64,000 bases of DNA from Microdochium bolleyi (lineage: Eukaryota; Ascomycota; Sordariomycetes; Xylariales; Microdochiaceae): NCBI GenBank assembly GCA_001566295.1, contig KQ964262.1, forward strand, positions 525,947 to 589,946, in the 5' to 3' direction. The notes under the pieces were generated by a model. It made no database searches, was not told where the DNA came from, and saw only the letters and a list, made by a program, of their open reading frames with translations. The position numbers and the translations under genes are program-made. Positions 55,418 to 64,000 of this stretch are shown here, in pieces (positions within the stretch are counted from its first letter, which is position 1; every line of letters begins with the position of its first letter).

Positions 55418-56593
55418 TCACTCCCCGTAAACAACTGCCTTGCCTTCATCCAAACTTGCCTTGCTTCCGTTGACAGCTACTTTGCCTCCATTTACAGCTG
55501 TCTTGGACGCTTCCCTCTTTGCCTTCTCTGCAACCAGCTCTTCGAGCTTCCTGTGCGCCGACAGCAGAGTCTGTCCACTGGTGCCTGTGTGGTAAGGAGC
55601 TGAAGCTGGTCCATCAGATACGCGGACCACATAGTTCTTGGGCTGGTCATCGACGACCAGACGTAGCAAGTCTGGCCGAGAGTAGTGCCCCACGCAGTCC
55701 GTCAAGGCCTTTGCGTAGTCTATCTGGTCGAGGTCGATGTTGCAGTAGATGAGGCCGTCGAAGAGGGGATCCGTGGGCTCGGTGAGCTGCCTGCCATCCG
55801 GGCCGAACACGGAAGCGCGGCCTCCTCCTCCGGCGAGCATGAAGCCGTCCTTGTCTGCATTTCCCTGACCCTCACTGTTCAGCCGCGCCCCTTCGGCCGA
55901 GAGCGGCTGGTTGGTGACGAGACAGTAGACTGCGCCCTCGAGGGCGTACATGCGGCTGGCGGTGACCTCGTTGGCCTCTGAGAAGACGGAGTATGGTTCC
56001 TTCGCAGACGGGGTCCACGCTGCGTTAAACGGCCAGGCCGCAATGTGGACTTGCTCGCCCTGGCAGTATGTGTGATATTTGAGGAGTGGCTGGAGATGCT
56101 CCCAGCAGTTGAGCATGCCGATCCTCCCCAGCGGCGTCTCCACCACGGTTGTGAGGGAGTCGCCCGTCGAATCACCAAAAAGAGTCCTCTCGACATGTGT
56201 AGGCTTCGTTTTGCGGCGGTGCAGAAGAATGTTTCCATCTGGGCCAATCAGGACCTGCGCGAGGTACAGAGTTGCACCGACACGCTCGCTGAACCCAAAA
56301 CACACATACATGTTCGCCGCCGCTGCCGCCTGGCGGATCTGGAGCATCTCATCCCCGTAGGCAGACATGCTGTTGGCCATGTACTTCTGCACCAGCGGCA
56401 TATTCTCTCTGTAGGTCCCAGACCACAGGAAGTTCGGGTAGCCTGGGATCCAGACTTCTGAAAAGGCAATGAGGGAGGCGCCATTTTCGCTGGCTTCGTT
56501 GATGAGCCGGATGGACTTCGCGATGGCGGCCGTCTTATCGAACCAGCAGGGCTCGGCCTGGCAGATGGCAGCTTTCCACTGGCGGATAGACAT
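55418..56593 (-). CDS. Nitrilase (cyanide hydratase / aliphatic nitrilase branch)
   Basis: Single exon, 391 aa from ATG 56593. The catalytic Glu-Lys-Cys triad is present: Glu46 in AFSEVWIPGYP, Lys128 in HRRKTKPTHVERTLFGDSTG, and Cys163 in LNCWEHLQPLLKYH. These blocks match the fungal cyanide hydratase / nitrilase group, which convert nitriles to acids plus ammonia or HCN to formamide; which of the two cannot be told by eye. The C-terminus has a degenerate repeat (KTAVNGGK, VAVNGSKAS), not typical of the family and probably disordered. It is head-to-head with the Zn2Cys6 regulator at 57187 across 593 bp and only 52 bp from the 3' end of the HET gene. Confidence 0.9.
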   Translation of the reverse strand: MSIRQWKAAICQAEPCWFDKTAAIAKSIRLINEASENGASLIAFSEVWIPGYPNFLWSGTYRENMPLVQKYMANSMSAYGDEMLQIRQAAAAANMYVCFGFSERVGATLYLAQVLIGPDGNILLHRRKTKPTHVERTLFGDSTGDSLTTVVETPLGRIGMLNCWEHLQPLLKYHTYCQGEQVHIAAWPFNAAWTPSAKEPYSVFSEANEVTASRMYALEGAVYCLVTNQPLSAEGARLNSEGQGNADKDGFMLAGGGGRASVFGPDGRQLTEPTDPLFDGLIYCNIDLDQIDYAKALTDCVGHYSRPDLLRLVVDDQPKNYVVRVSDGPASAPYHTGTSGQTLLSAHRKLEELVAEKAKREASKTAVNGGKVAVNGSKASLDEGKAVVYGE

Positions 56594-57186
56594 GGTGTAG
56601 GTGCGGAGCGGAAGAGGTATCAGGAGCAAAGGGTGTGGTGAGCATGCGCCTTGACGGTCATCATTTGCTAGCTGCTCTTTGCTGCCTTATAGGCAGTCTA
56701 GCATCGATGATCTCCATGTCATTCCCATCCTGCATGTGTAACACCTCAGGCGATCCTTATCTCGGATAGGCATTACCCATCCTTTGATCGTCCAGTTCCG
56801 GTCCCCGTGGGCTCCACGCCGGCAACCCCGCAGATATGGGATACGCTAGCAATCCGGGGTAGCGGCCAGGTTCGGAGTCCCCCCTTGCCTAGCGCCGCAT
56901 AAGCATTACCCGGAGCTAGAGGCCCAGCTAGGTGGTCCCTCCTGGAGGTTGAAGGAGGCGGCTGCTGATAGGCAAGTGGTCCCGTGCAAAGGACCCTCAC
57001 CCTCAAAGATATGCTCTGGTGGCGAGGCGCTGCCTGGCCGTGCAGGCGGCAAGCACTTGGATGTCCAGCGGCAATGCTCTTCATGGCATTGCCGACCCTG
57101 GGCACCCATGCGGCCCTTGTCAGCATGTTCGTCTTCCGTGCCTCGGGCCCTATCGCACTCTCCCCACGCAACCTCACGCGACCGCA
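56594..57186. promoter_or_regulatory. Divergent promoter between nitrilase and regulator
   Basis: 593 bp between outward-facing starts. Contains a 13-bp direct repeat with one mismatch, ATAGGCATTACCC at 56766-56778 and ATAAGCATTACCC at 56899-56911, a candidate pair of regulator sites. Confidence 0.5.
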
Positions 57187-59480
57187 ATGTCGGAGCCACA
57201 CGACGATTCAGAGCACGACAGCATCGCCAGCAGTCGCATCAAGAGGATCCGGCAGGCTTGTGTCAACTGCAGAAAGAAAAAGGTCCGCTGCAGCGGAGAT
57301 AAACCCGTCTGCAAGTATTGCAGTCGTCTCTCGCAGCCATGCATATACACAGTCGACGGCCGCAGCCACCGCGCGCCGTCTATGTCTTCTTTCGCCGAGC
57401 TACCTGACGTTTACCAGCCCGGAATGGTTGTGCCTCTCCCCTTCCGCCCCTTGGATCTCTCGGGGTCTTCGCTCAGAACCATTTGCTGATCCTTTTCCTG
57501 CAGAAATCTGTCGCATCCAGGCTCGCAAGTCTCGAGGACCAGATCGCAAGACTCCAGCAGACGGCAGACAAGTAAGAAACTATGAGTCTGCGCATTCCGG
57601 GAGAAAATGACAAGTCCTGATAACCCTTCATCGCGCAGTTTGATTTCCCTCACGACAGCTCTTGCGGCCGGAGCATCGGCACAGCCAGCCCTGACCGTCA
57701 CATCAGAGACAACAGAGCAAACACACATATCTCCGGGCCAGACGCCTGCCGTTCGTTCCTCTCACAACGAGCTTCCTGCATTGCAGACACTTCTTTTCGC
57801 TGCAGATGTCTACTTCCGCTTTTGCCACAACCAACCCTACTCTCTCTTCCACGAAGAGACTTTCCGGCGTCGATTGACGCTCGGTCAGCTGCCCACGTAC
57901 CTCGTCTGGGCATTCCTGTCGGCAGCGAGACGCTACTCCAGCTTTCCAGTTACACAGACCGGCTCTAGGGATGACGCCTCTGGGTATGCCAGCAGGGCCT
58001 GGGAGTGCATAGACCTCCCGTGGAACGCGGCCGCCTCCGAGGAAGAGGCTCTGCGTGTCTGCCAAGCCATTGTGCTGATCGTTGGCACTGAGAATCCTGG
58101 TAAGCGCAATCCGCATCACGACCTGACTCTCAATTTCTCTGACGCACCAATCACAAGCCGGCCTTTGCAGTCAAGCATACATGAAGCTGGGCTTCGCCAT
58201 ACGACTCGCTCTCCACTTCAAACTACACGTCGAGCCGGAGGAAACCTTACCGGTCATTGTGCGTGAGGAGCGCAAACGCGCATTCTGGTCTCTATACCTA
58301 CAGGACAAATTCATCAGCCTCACGCGCGGTCGTTTCTGCGTCATCCGAGATGAGGAGTGCAAAGCCTCTTTGCCCTGTTCAGAGGAGGCTTTCCGAGAGG
58401 GCCAGCCAGAGCAGACGCCTAGTCTTCAGGACCTGACCGGCGACTGCACTCAGCAGGCTGCCGCAGATTCATGCTGCCCCCTTGCGCTCATCCCAGTCAT
58501 GGCCTCTACGCTGGGGCGCGTTTCGCACTACATGCTGCACGAGACAAAGGACCCTCTCATGCTGCTGCCATGGTCCTCAACGGCACCTTTCGCAGTCTTG
58601 TCCGCGGCCCTGACACAGGTGGAGCATTACTTTGGGATGAATGAGGATCCGGCCCTGGGCTTGGCGCAGCGGTGCACGGTGAATGGGGCGATTGACCAGC
58701 ACCTCGCTGGGTCCTTCATCTTCTCCAAGGCTCTGTATCACCTCTCGCATTGCCTGCTGAACCACCCGTTCCTGATCCAGCAGCGCTTACAGATCGTCAA
58801 GCAGACGGCCCCGTCAAGCTTCATGAGGTCGGCATGGGAGAAGTGCAAGACTCACGCCAAGAGCATCACGGGCCTCCGCCAGTTGCGCAACCACAACATA
58901 GTGATACACACGTCCTTTTATGGATACTGCACCATGGTTTCCGGAACCATCCACGCGTTGTCGATCAGTGATGACCGGTCTCTAGTCCGCGAAGACGGGC
59001 AGCAGCATTACCAGAGCGCCTTGGAGTCTCTTCGAGACTTGTCATGCTATTGGAGCCATGCCGGTCTTATGGTAAGCCCACCCTTGTTGATCCATTGGTT
59101 GTTGTCGTACCAGATTCTGACCCAAGTCGATGAACATGCAGGTCAAACGTCTAGAGCGTTTCTATAGCCTATGTCAAAGTCGAGACTCCAAACTGACCCC
59201 GTGTACCACCAACTCGGACCGTTCACCGCGGGAGACAAAGGCGCTGTGGCAGAGTGTTGACTACTCATCGCTGGCAACTCCCAGTCGACCGGGCAGCCCG
59301 AGCCGTGTGGTCGTCGGTAATGGAATGGAGGCGCTGTGGCCGTCTTCGCTCGACTTTCTGGACTTGACAGACTTTGTGGGCTTCGGGCAGGGTCTTGACG
59401 CGCTGGGCCACAGCCCGTTTCTCAATGGCGATGCAGCGCTCGATGCGGGCAGTAACAGTGCTTTGGATCGTATGCTGTAA
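57187..59480 (+). CDS. Zn2Cys6 fungal transcription factor with fungal_trans domain
   Basis: Five exons (57187-57426, 57504-57571, 57639-58099, 58158-59071, 59142-59480) fit in phase and give about 673 aa. The zinc cluster sits at about residues 27-54: QACVNCRKKKVRCSGDKPVC then KYCSRLSQPC. Exon 2 encodes the leucine-rich linker helix (SVASRLASLEDQIARLQQTA). The fungal_trans domain is evident from FHEETFRRRL, AYMKLGFAIRLALHFKLHVE, EERKRAFWSLYLQDKFISLT. The first donor (GTTGTG at 57427) is weak and the end of exon 1 could differ; the other introns are standard. The divergent nitrilase and the two downstream same-strand genes (enoyl-CoA hydratase, sugar porter) are the likely local targets. Confidence 0.86.
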
Positions 59481-60172
59481 GCCGCTTATTATGTAAATAA
59501 TGACTCGCGTCCTGCGTCTGTCATGAGTCGTTGCAATATCATGCTTGAGAGTTTCTGGAGCTAACTGAAGCTTCGCCCATGGCGTTCCTTGCTCACCAAG
59601 AATGAAGTTTCCGACCACTGTCATGATCTGGCCGCTTCTCGTCATGATGAGTACCACTGGCTTTCCCAAAATGCTACCATCAAAGAAATAGGATCATCGA
59701 TAGACCTAGGATCAACGACAGATTGGAAGAAAGGGATCTTGAAACGAGACAAACAGGCCATGACAGTAGCTACTCGCAATAGAGTGAAGGAAAATGAATT
59801 TAGCAGAGACAGGTTGGTCAAGAAATCAACGTCGTGCGTCACGCAGCCGCGCTGCGTCAAGCTTGGACAATGATAGAGATGCCAAGGCCGAGACAGAAAT
59901 GATGGCTTTTCAACAGTAAATTGGCATGCGCCTAATCTTATCCTTTGGCTGGCTTTGAAGGTTGTGATGTCTTGGTTGTACGCTCGGCTATAGGGGCGGT
60001 TGCTATATCCGCGTTGCGACCCACCCCTCGGAGCAGCATCCTCTTGAATACTGGGCGGCCGGATGGCTTCTCCGAGACTTCGGAGAAGCCACGACTTACA
60101 TAGCCCGCGACCGCCATCATGAAGGAATTCCACAGTTCCATCTCATGCTGACCGAACAAGCAGGCGGCTGCA
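59481..60172. other. Intergenic (0.7 kb)
   Basis: 3' flank of the regulator and promoter of the enoyl-CoA hydratase gene. No gene recognised. Confidence 0.55.
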
Positions 60173-61124
60173 ATGGAGCCAAAGATGCCTTCGTCTGGGA
60201 CTGGTTCCTCCTCGTTCAACACACCTCCGCCTCCGACGCGGCACTGCATCTTGTCGTCGCCCGGCCCGGGAATACTACTTGTCCTGCTCAACAACCCTCA
60301 GAAAGCCAATTGTCTCAACGCTGAAGCCAATCGGGAGCTGGATGCTGTTTTCACTTGGTTCGACCACGAGCCGGCGTGTATCGTCGCCGTCATCAGTGGT
60401 GCTGGCAAGACCTTCTGCGCAGGCGCGGATCTCAAAGGTACGACGCAGGCACGGCCTAGAGAATCCAACATTGATCCCTATGGCGTTTTCCTATTCCCGC
60501 TCCCGCGCTGATCGACGCTTCGCTTTCTCAACAGAGTGGATGGTGAACCAGAGCCGTGGAATCCCCCTGAGACTTCCCGAGAGCGGCTTTGGGGGCCTTT
60601 CCCAACGCCATGGTAAAAAGCCTGTCATCGCAGCAGTCAACGGCGCGGCACATGGAGGGGGCTGCGAGATGGTTGTCAATTGCGATATAGTGGTTGCCTC
60701 GTCGCGGGCGACATTCTGCCTCCCTGAAGTCAAGCGTGGCGTTACTGCTCTGGCAGGGGCTCTTCCCAGGCTCGTGAAGACGGTGGGAAGACAGAGGGCC
60801 GCGGAGATTGCACTGACAGGCCGCACGTTCACGGCTCAGGAGTTCAAGGACTGGGGGATATGCAATGCCGTCGTGGATGGTGACCACAGCGTTCTGGACA
60901 AGGCGCTCGAGTATGCAGCCATGATAGCCGGGGCGAGTCCAGACGCGACGATTGTCACCAGGGAAGGGCTGAAACTAGGCTGGGAGAGCCTGAGCGTGGC
61001 AGATGCATCGCGGGTCTTCCGCGAAGGATGGGCCACGCGCATCTACGAAGGGGAGAACATCACAGAGGGGCTAAAAGCTTTTGCTGAAAAGAGACAGCCT
61101 CGCTGGAAGAGAGGCAGGCTGTAG
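60173..61124 (+). CDS. Enoyl-CoA hydratase/isomerase (crotonase) family protein
   Basis: Two exons (60173-60437, 60535-61124) give 284 aa. The crotonase fold is shown by GILLVLLNNPQKANCLNAEA, the first oxyanion-hole loop SGAGKTFCAGADLK, the second AAVNGAAHGGGCEMVVNCDI and VVASSRATFCLPEVKRGV. The Glu in LPEVKRGVTALAG is at a position used for catalysis in several subgroups; the second catalytic Glu of classical hydratases is not evident, so the exact reaction (hydration, isomerisation, dehalogenation, hydrolysis) is open. The end, RKRGRL-like, is not a canonical peroxisomal PTS1, and no mitochondrial presequence is obvious. The start at 60173 gives a short Pro/Ser-rich leader; a second in-frame ATG lies four codons later. 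Placed between the regulator and transporter of the nitrilase group. Confidence 0.85.
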
Positions 61125-61905
61125 AATGACCTGTCCAAGCACTTCTTGACCACCATCTCTACACGTCGGACATGCGATCTGATCATCTGTGCTTGCGTGA
61201 CCCTAAAACAATGCCCACAGGCGGTGACACCTGAAGAGAATGGCATTGTAAGCCGTGTCTCAGCGGCCAGCCCGGGATGCTCAGCAGTGCGCAGGCGAGA
61301 GAGACGTCGACTGCCCCAGGGTCGTGAATCAGCCAGCATGATCTGGCGCTTCCCCGCACAAGCCGGCCAGGCACTCGGGGGCAGATCCGACGAAAGCAAT
61401 GTCGACCGGCTGTGGCGGGTTCTGGACCGGGCAGCTTATCTGCCAGAGTCACGAGACGCAGGCGAGCGCCTCCTTGCCGACAACGGGCTAGTCTGTTTCT
61501 CGTCGACGCCCGCATCTCCACCTGCGCAGCCCGGATAGACATTATCCAACTAAGGTTCCAAGGGTTTGGTTTTAGTGGGACGCGCCCGAGTCTGGGGATG
61601 CGATAACAGCCCCGTCCGCGGAGTCGTGCCATGCATGTTACCGTGTGCCATGTACCACCATTGCGAGACGATCACCGAAGGCTCGCGTGTGGCGATCCGA
61701 CCTGGCACCAAGGCAGCGTGTATATGAACACGCGAGTCCGCTTGCACATGGGAAGCCTTGTTGCACGCACAGCCGCCTCATCGCCACTGCCACAGCCTTT
61801 GCGGAACCTCCAACTACCCAACAAGACATCAATCAACACGAGCGGCACGTATCGCGTCTCACCTGGCACTCTGCCGCCGTTGCTGAGCTCACCCAGTCAT
61901 CAACC
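61125..61905. other. Intergenic (0.8 kb)
   Basis: 3' flank of the crotonase gene and promoter of the sugar porter. No gene recognised. Confidence 0.55.
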
Positions 61906-63473
61906 ATGGCCATCATCAAGTTTGGCGGCAAGCCCATTACGGGCTACAACGTCCTGGTAAGACTTCTTCCCGGCCGTCAACGATGCTCTTGGCGCACAGT
62001 CTGACGTGAAAATAGATCATTGCTTTCGCAACATTCGGCAGTATCACATATGGCTACTGCTCTGCCATTATCGGCTCGACCCTTGGCCAGCCCTCTTTTC
62101 TGAGCTACTTCAACCTCGACACTGCCCCGAATGCACCCGCCCTGTATGGCGCCATCAACGGCCTGTTCCAGGGAGGCGGCCTGCTCGGCACGCTGGCGTT
62201 CGGATACTTTGCCGACAAGCTTGGACGATGCAAGACCATGTTCTTCGCCAGTCTGCTGGCCGTCATTGGCGGTGGCCTCCAGGCAGGATCCGTCCATCTG
62301 GCCATGTTCCTCGTCGCCAGATTCATCACGGGCTTCGCCATCGGTGGCCTGGTCATGATCGTCCCCTTGTGGCAGAGCGAAGTAGCGCCTCCCCACGCCC
62401 GAGGCCTCTTGGTCGGCCTCCATGGTGTCTCGATCCTTCTCGGCTACTCTTCCTCGGCCTGGGTCGGGTATGGCTTCTACTTTGTCCCAGCAAATGGCGC
62501 ACAGTGGCGACCGCCTCTGGCTCTGCAGTGTCTCCCTCCTCTGGTCTTGGCATGTGGCGTCTACTTCATCCCCGAGTCTCCTCGCTGGCTCGTCGAGCAT
62601 GACCATGGCGAGAGGGCTGAGACGATCCTCAAGCGCATCTACAAAGACCCTAGTGACCCCGACCACCGCGAGGCCCTGAGCGAGTTCGGCCAGATCCAGG
62701 CCCAGATCGAGCTCGAGCGCCACTTGCCGTCTTCCTGGGGCTCCATCTTCACGGTCCCCCATTATCGCAAGAGAGCCTTCATTGGCTTCACGACTCTGCT
62801 CGCCGGCCAGCTCACCGGAACCACCGTCATCAACAACTACGGGCCCGCGCTGTACAAGTCTCTGGGACACGACACGGCCGCCAGTCTCGCCCTGTCTGCG
62901 GGCTGGCTAACCGAAGGTCTCGTCTGCAACGCCATCAACGCGCTGCTGCTCGACTACGTGGGCCGCAAGTGGCTCATGACCACCGGCTTGATCGGCTGCG
63001 CCGTCTCCCTGCTGGGCGTCAGCGTCATGGTCGCGCTGTACGGCGGCACCACCAATACGGGCGGCAACAGCGCGGGCGTCTTCTTCCTCTACCTCCACCT
63101 CACCTTCTACGCCACGTGCATGGACGCGTCGACCTACGTCTACGGCTCCGAGATCTGGCCCACGCACCTCCGCGGCAAGGGCTTCGCCATCTCGTGCGCC
63201 GGCCTCTTTGTCGGGTCCCTCACGCTGCTGGAGGCCGCGCCGACGGCGTTCGAGACGATCGGGTGGAGGTTCTACCTCATCATGATGGCCTTTACAATCG
63301 TCTGCGCCATCATCTTCGCGCTCTACTTCCCCGAGACCAAGGGCCTGACGCTCGAGGAAATTTCGACCCTGTTCGGAGACGAGGTCGCCACGGGCGCCGT
63401 CCACGACGGAGTCCATTCTCCAGTCGCGAGCGAGGGCGAGAAGGGGGAGAAGTCGACGCACTCTGTTGCCTAG
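61906..63473 (+). CDS. MFS sugar-porter family transporter
   Basis: Two exons (61906-61956, 62016-63473) give 502 aa. Family signatures: DKLGRCKTMFFAS after TM2, RFITGFAIGGLVMIVPLWQS plus EVAPPHARG (PROSITE sugar transport 2 type), PESPRWLVEHDHGERAETIL before the central loop, GRKWLMTTGLIGC after TM8, and the C-terminal YFPETKGLTLEEI. Twelve spans are expected. The QLTGTTVINNYGP segment in TM7 replaces the usual QQ-SG-NxxxYY pattern (TTVINNYGP), so the substrate may be a sugar, polyol or another small carbon source. The short first exon (17 residues) is typical. Plasma-membrane uptake linked with the neighbouring catabolic genes is inference. Confidence 0.9.
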
Positions 63474-63639
63474 GCGTCCTCAATTCTCATTGTGGAAACG
63501 TGCTGGGCTATCCTAGCCGGGGCGCGGGCTGGCGTGAGAGTGGTGGATCTTTTGTATTGGTGCACGGTGGTTCTGTAGGCGTTTTAGCTACATGTATATG
63601 AGCTATATGCTAGTAATGTGAAGTAATATTGCAGGACCG

Positions 63640-64000
63640 TGTGACAACCCGACCAACAGGTCGCAAGATCGGGCCAGGGACAAGGGCAGGTCATGCACGC
63701 GGGGCAGCACACCCCTGGTTACATAAGCACTTTCATTATGTCAGCAACAGGCAAGGACGGATATGTGGATCACAACATATCCAACGATCCTGGATCATGG
63801 GATCACAACATATCCACAGATCTCAGGACAGGCACGATGAAGGACAAAGGGTATATAGCATGAAGGATCTCCTAGACAGACAGTCCTTACCTTTGTACTT
63901 CAGCGATCAATCTAAGTATCATTCTCACACATCACTTGAACCAGTCACTCAATTGACGAGAGTGGTATCTCTTCCAAGAGACACGGCCAACACCCAAGAG
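63640..64000. mobile_element. Probable 5' LTR of a retrotransposon, truncated by window end
   Basis: Starts TGTGACAACCCGACC at 63640 and runs off the end. It has retrotransposon LTR hallmarks: TG start, a 17-bp direct repeat (GGATCACAACATATCCA at 63767-63783 and 63800-63816), an inverted GGATATGT/ACATATCC pair, and a core-promoter-like GGGTATATAGCATGAAGG at about 63849. The 3' end, primer-binding site and internal domain are not in view, so orientation and family are unproven. Confidence 0.55.

Overview
The window is nuclear DNA of a filamentous ascomycete (Pezizomycotina; most likely a Sordariomycete). The evidence is: short GT-AG introns of roughly 50-130 nt in most genes, GC-rich third codon positions, fungal Zn2Cys6 regulators, a HET-domain protein, a PTH11-like rhodopsin-domain membrane protein, a DUF7730-like protein, and a Pol III tRNA gene with an intron at the 37/38 position. 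There are no bacterial operons and no CRISPR. I reconstructed exon-intron structures by hand from splice signals and reading phase, so small boundary errors are possible.

Layout. 1.3-5 kb: membrane-anchored amidase (+) convergent with a 2-oxoglutarate/Fe(II) oxygenase (-). 6.1-8.6 kb: eleven-exon Dal5-type transporter. 9.1-10.3 kb: secreted Thr-rich cell-wall type protein. 12.4-14 kb: a second Dal5-type transporter. 14.8-18.3 kb: short-chain dehydrogenase head-to-head with a fungal regulator that lacks a zinc finger. 19.4-21.5 kb: Zn2Cys6 regulator. 22.3 kb: small secreted Cys-rich protein whose frame looks broken. 23.2-24.8 kb: Old Yellow Enzyme-type reductase. 25.7-27.4 kb: secreted serine carboxypeptidase, divergent from an 82-aa Cys-rich small protein at 28.5 kb. 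29.6-34.3 kb: secreted HAD phosphatase (phosphorylcholine-phosphatase-like) divergent from a Zn2Cys6 regulator. 34.9 kb: tail-anchored orphan.

36.3-42.5 kb is the most unusual part. It holds three paralogous small single-membrane-span proteins, all on the minus strand, in otherwise gene-poor DNA. Two of them carry a downstream mini-ORF whose conservation starts exactly at its ATG. The interval also contains two hairpin elements, one a perfect 63-bp inverted repeat with a 5-nt loop.

44-45.8 kb: a third Dal5-type transporter. 46.7-50 kb: DUF7730-like protein and the rhodopsin-domain protein. 50-53.5 kb: gene-free apart from tRNA-Arg(ACG) and an 18-G run. 53.5-55.4 kb: HET protein. 55.4-63.5 kb: nitrilase head-to-head with a Zn2Cys6 regulator, then an enoyl-CoA hydratase/isomerase and a sugar-porter transporter, which together look like a small catabolic cluster. 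63.6-64 kb: a probable 5' LTR running off the end of the window.

Three enzyme/regulator pairs are divergently arranged (SDR/regulator, HAD phosphatase/regulator, nitrilase/regulator), so shared promoters and local regulation are plausible. No polyketide synthase, NRPS or terpene synthase core gene is present, so this is not a classical secondary-metabolite cluster.
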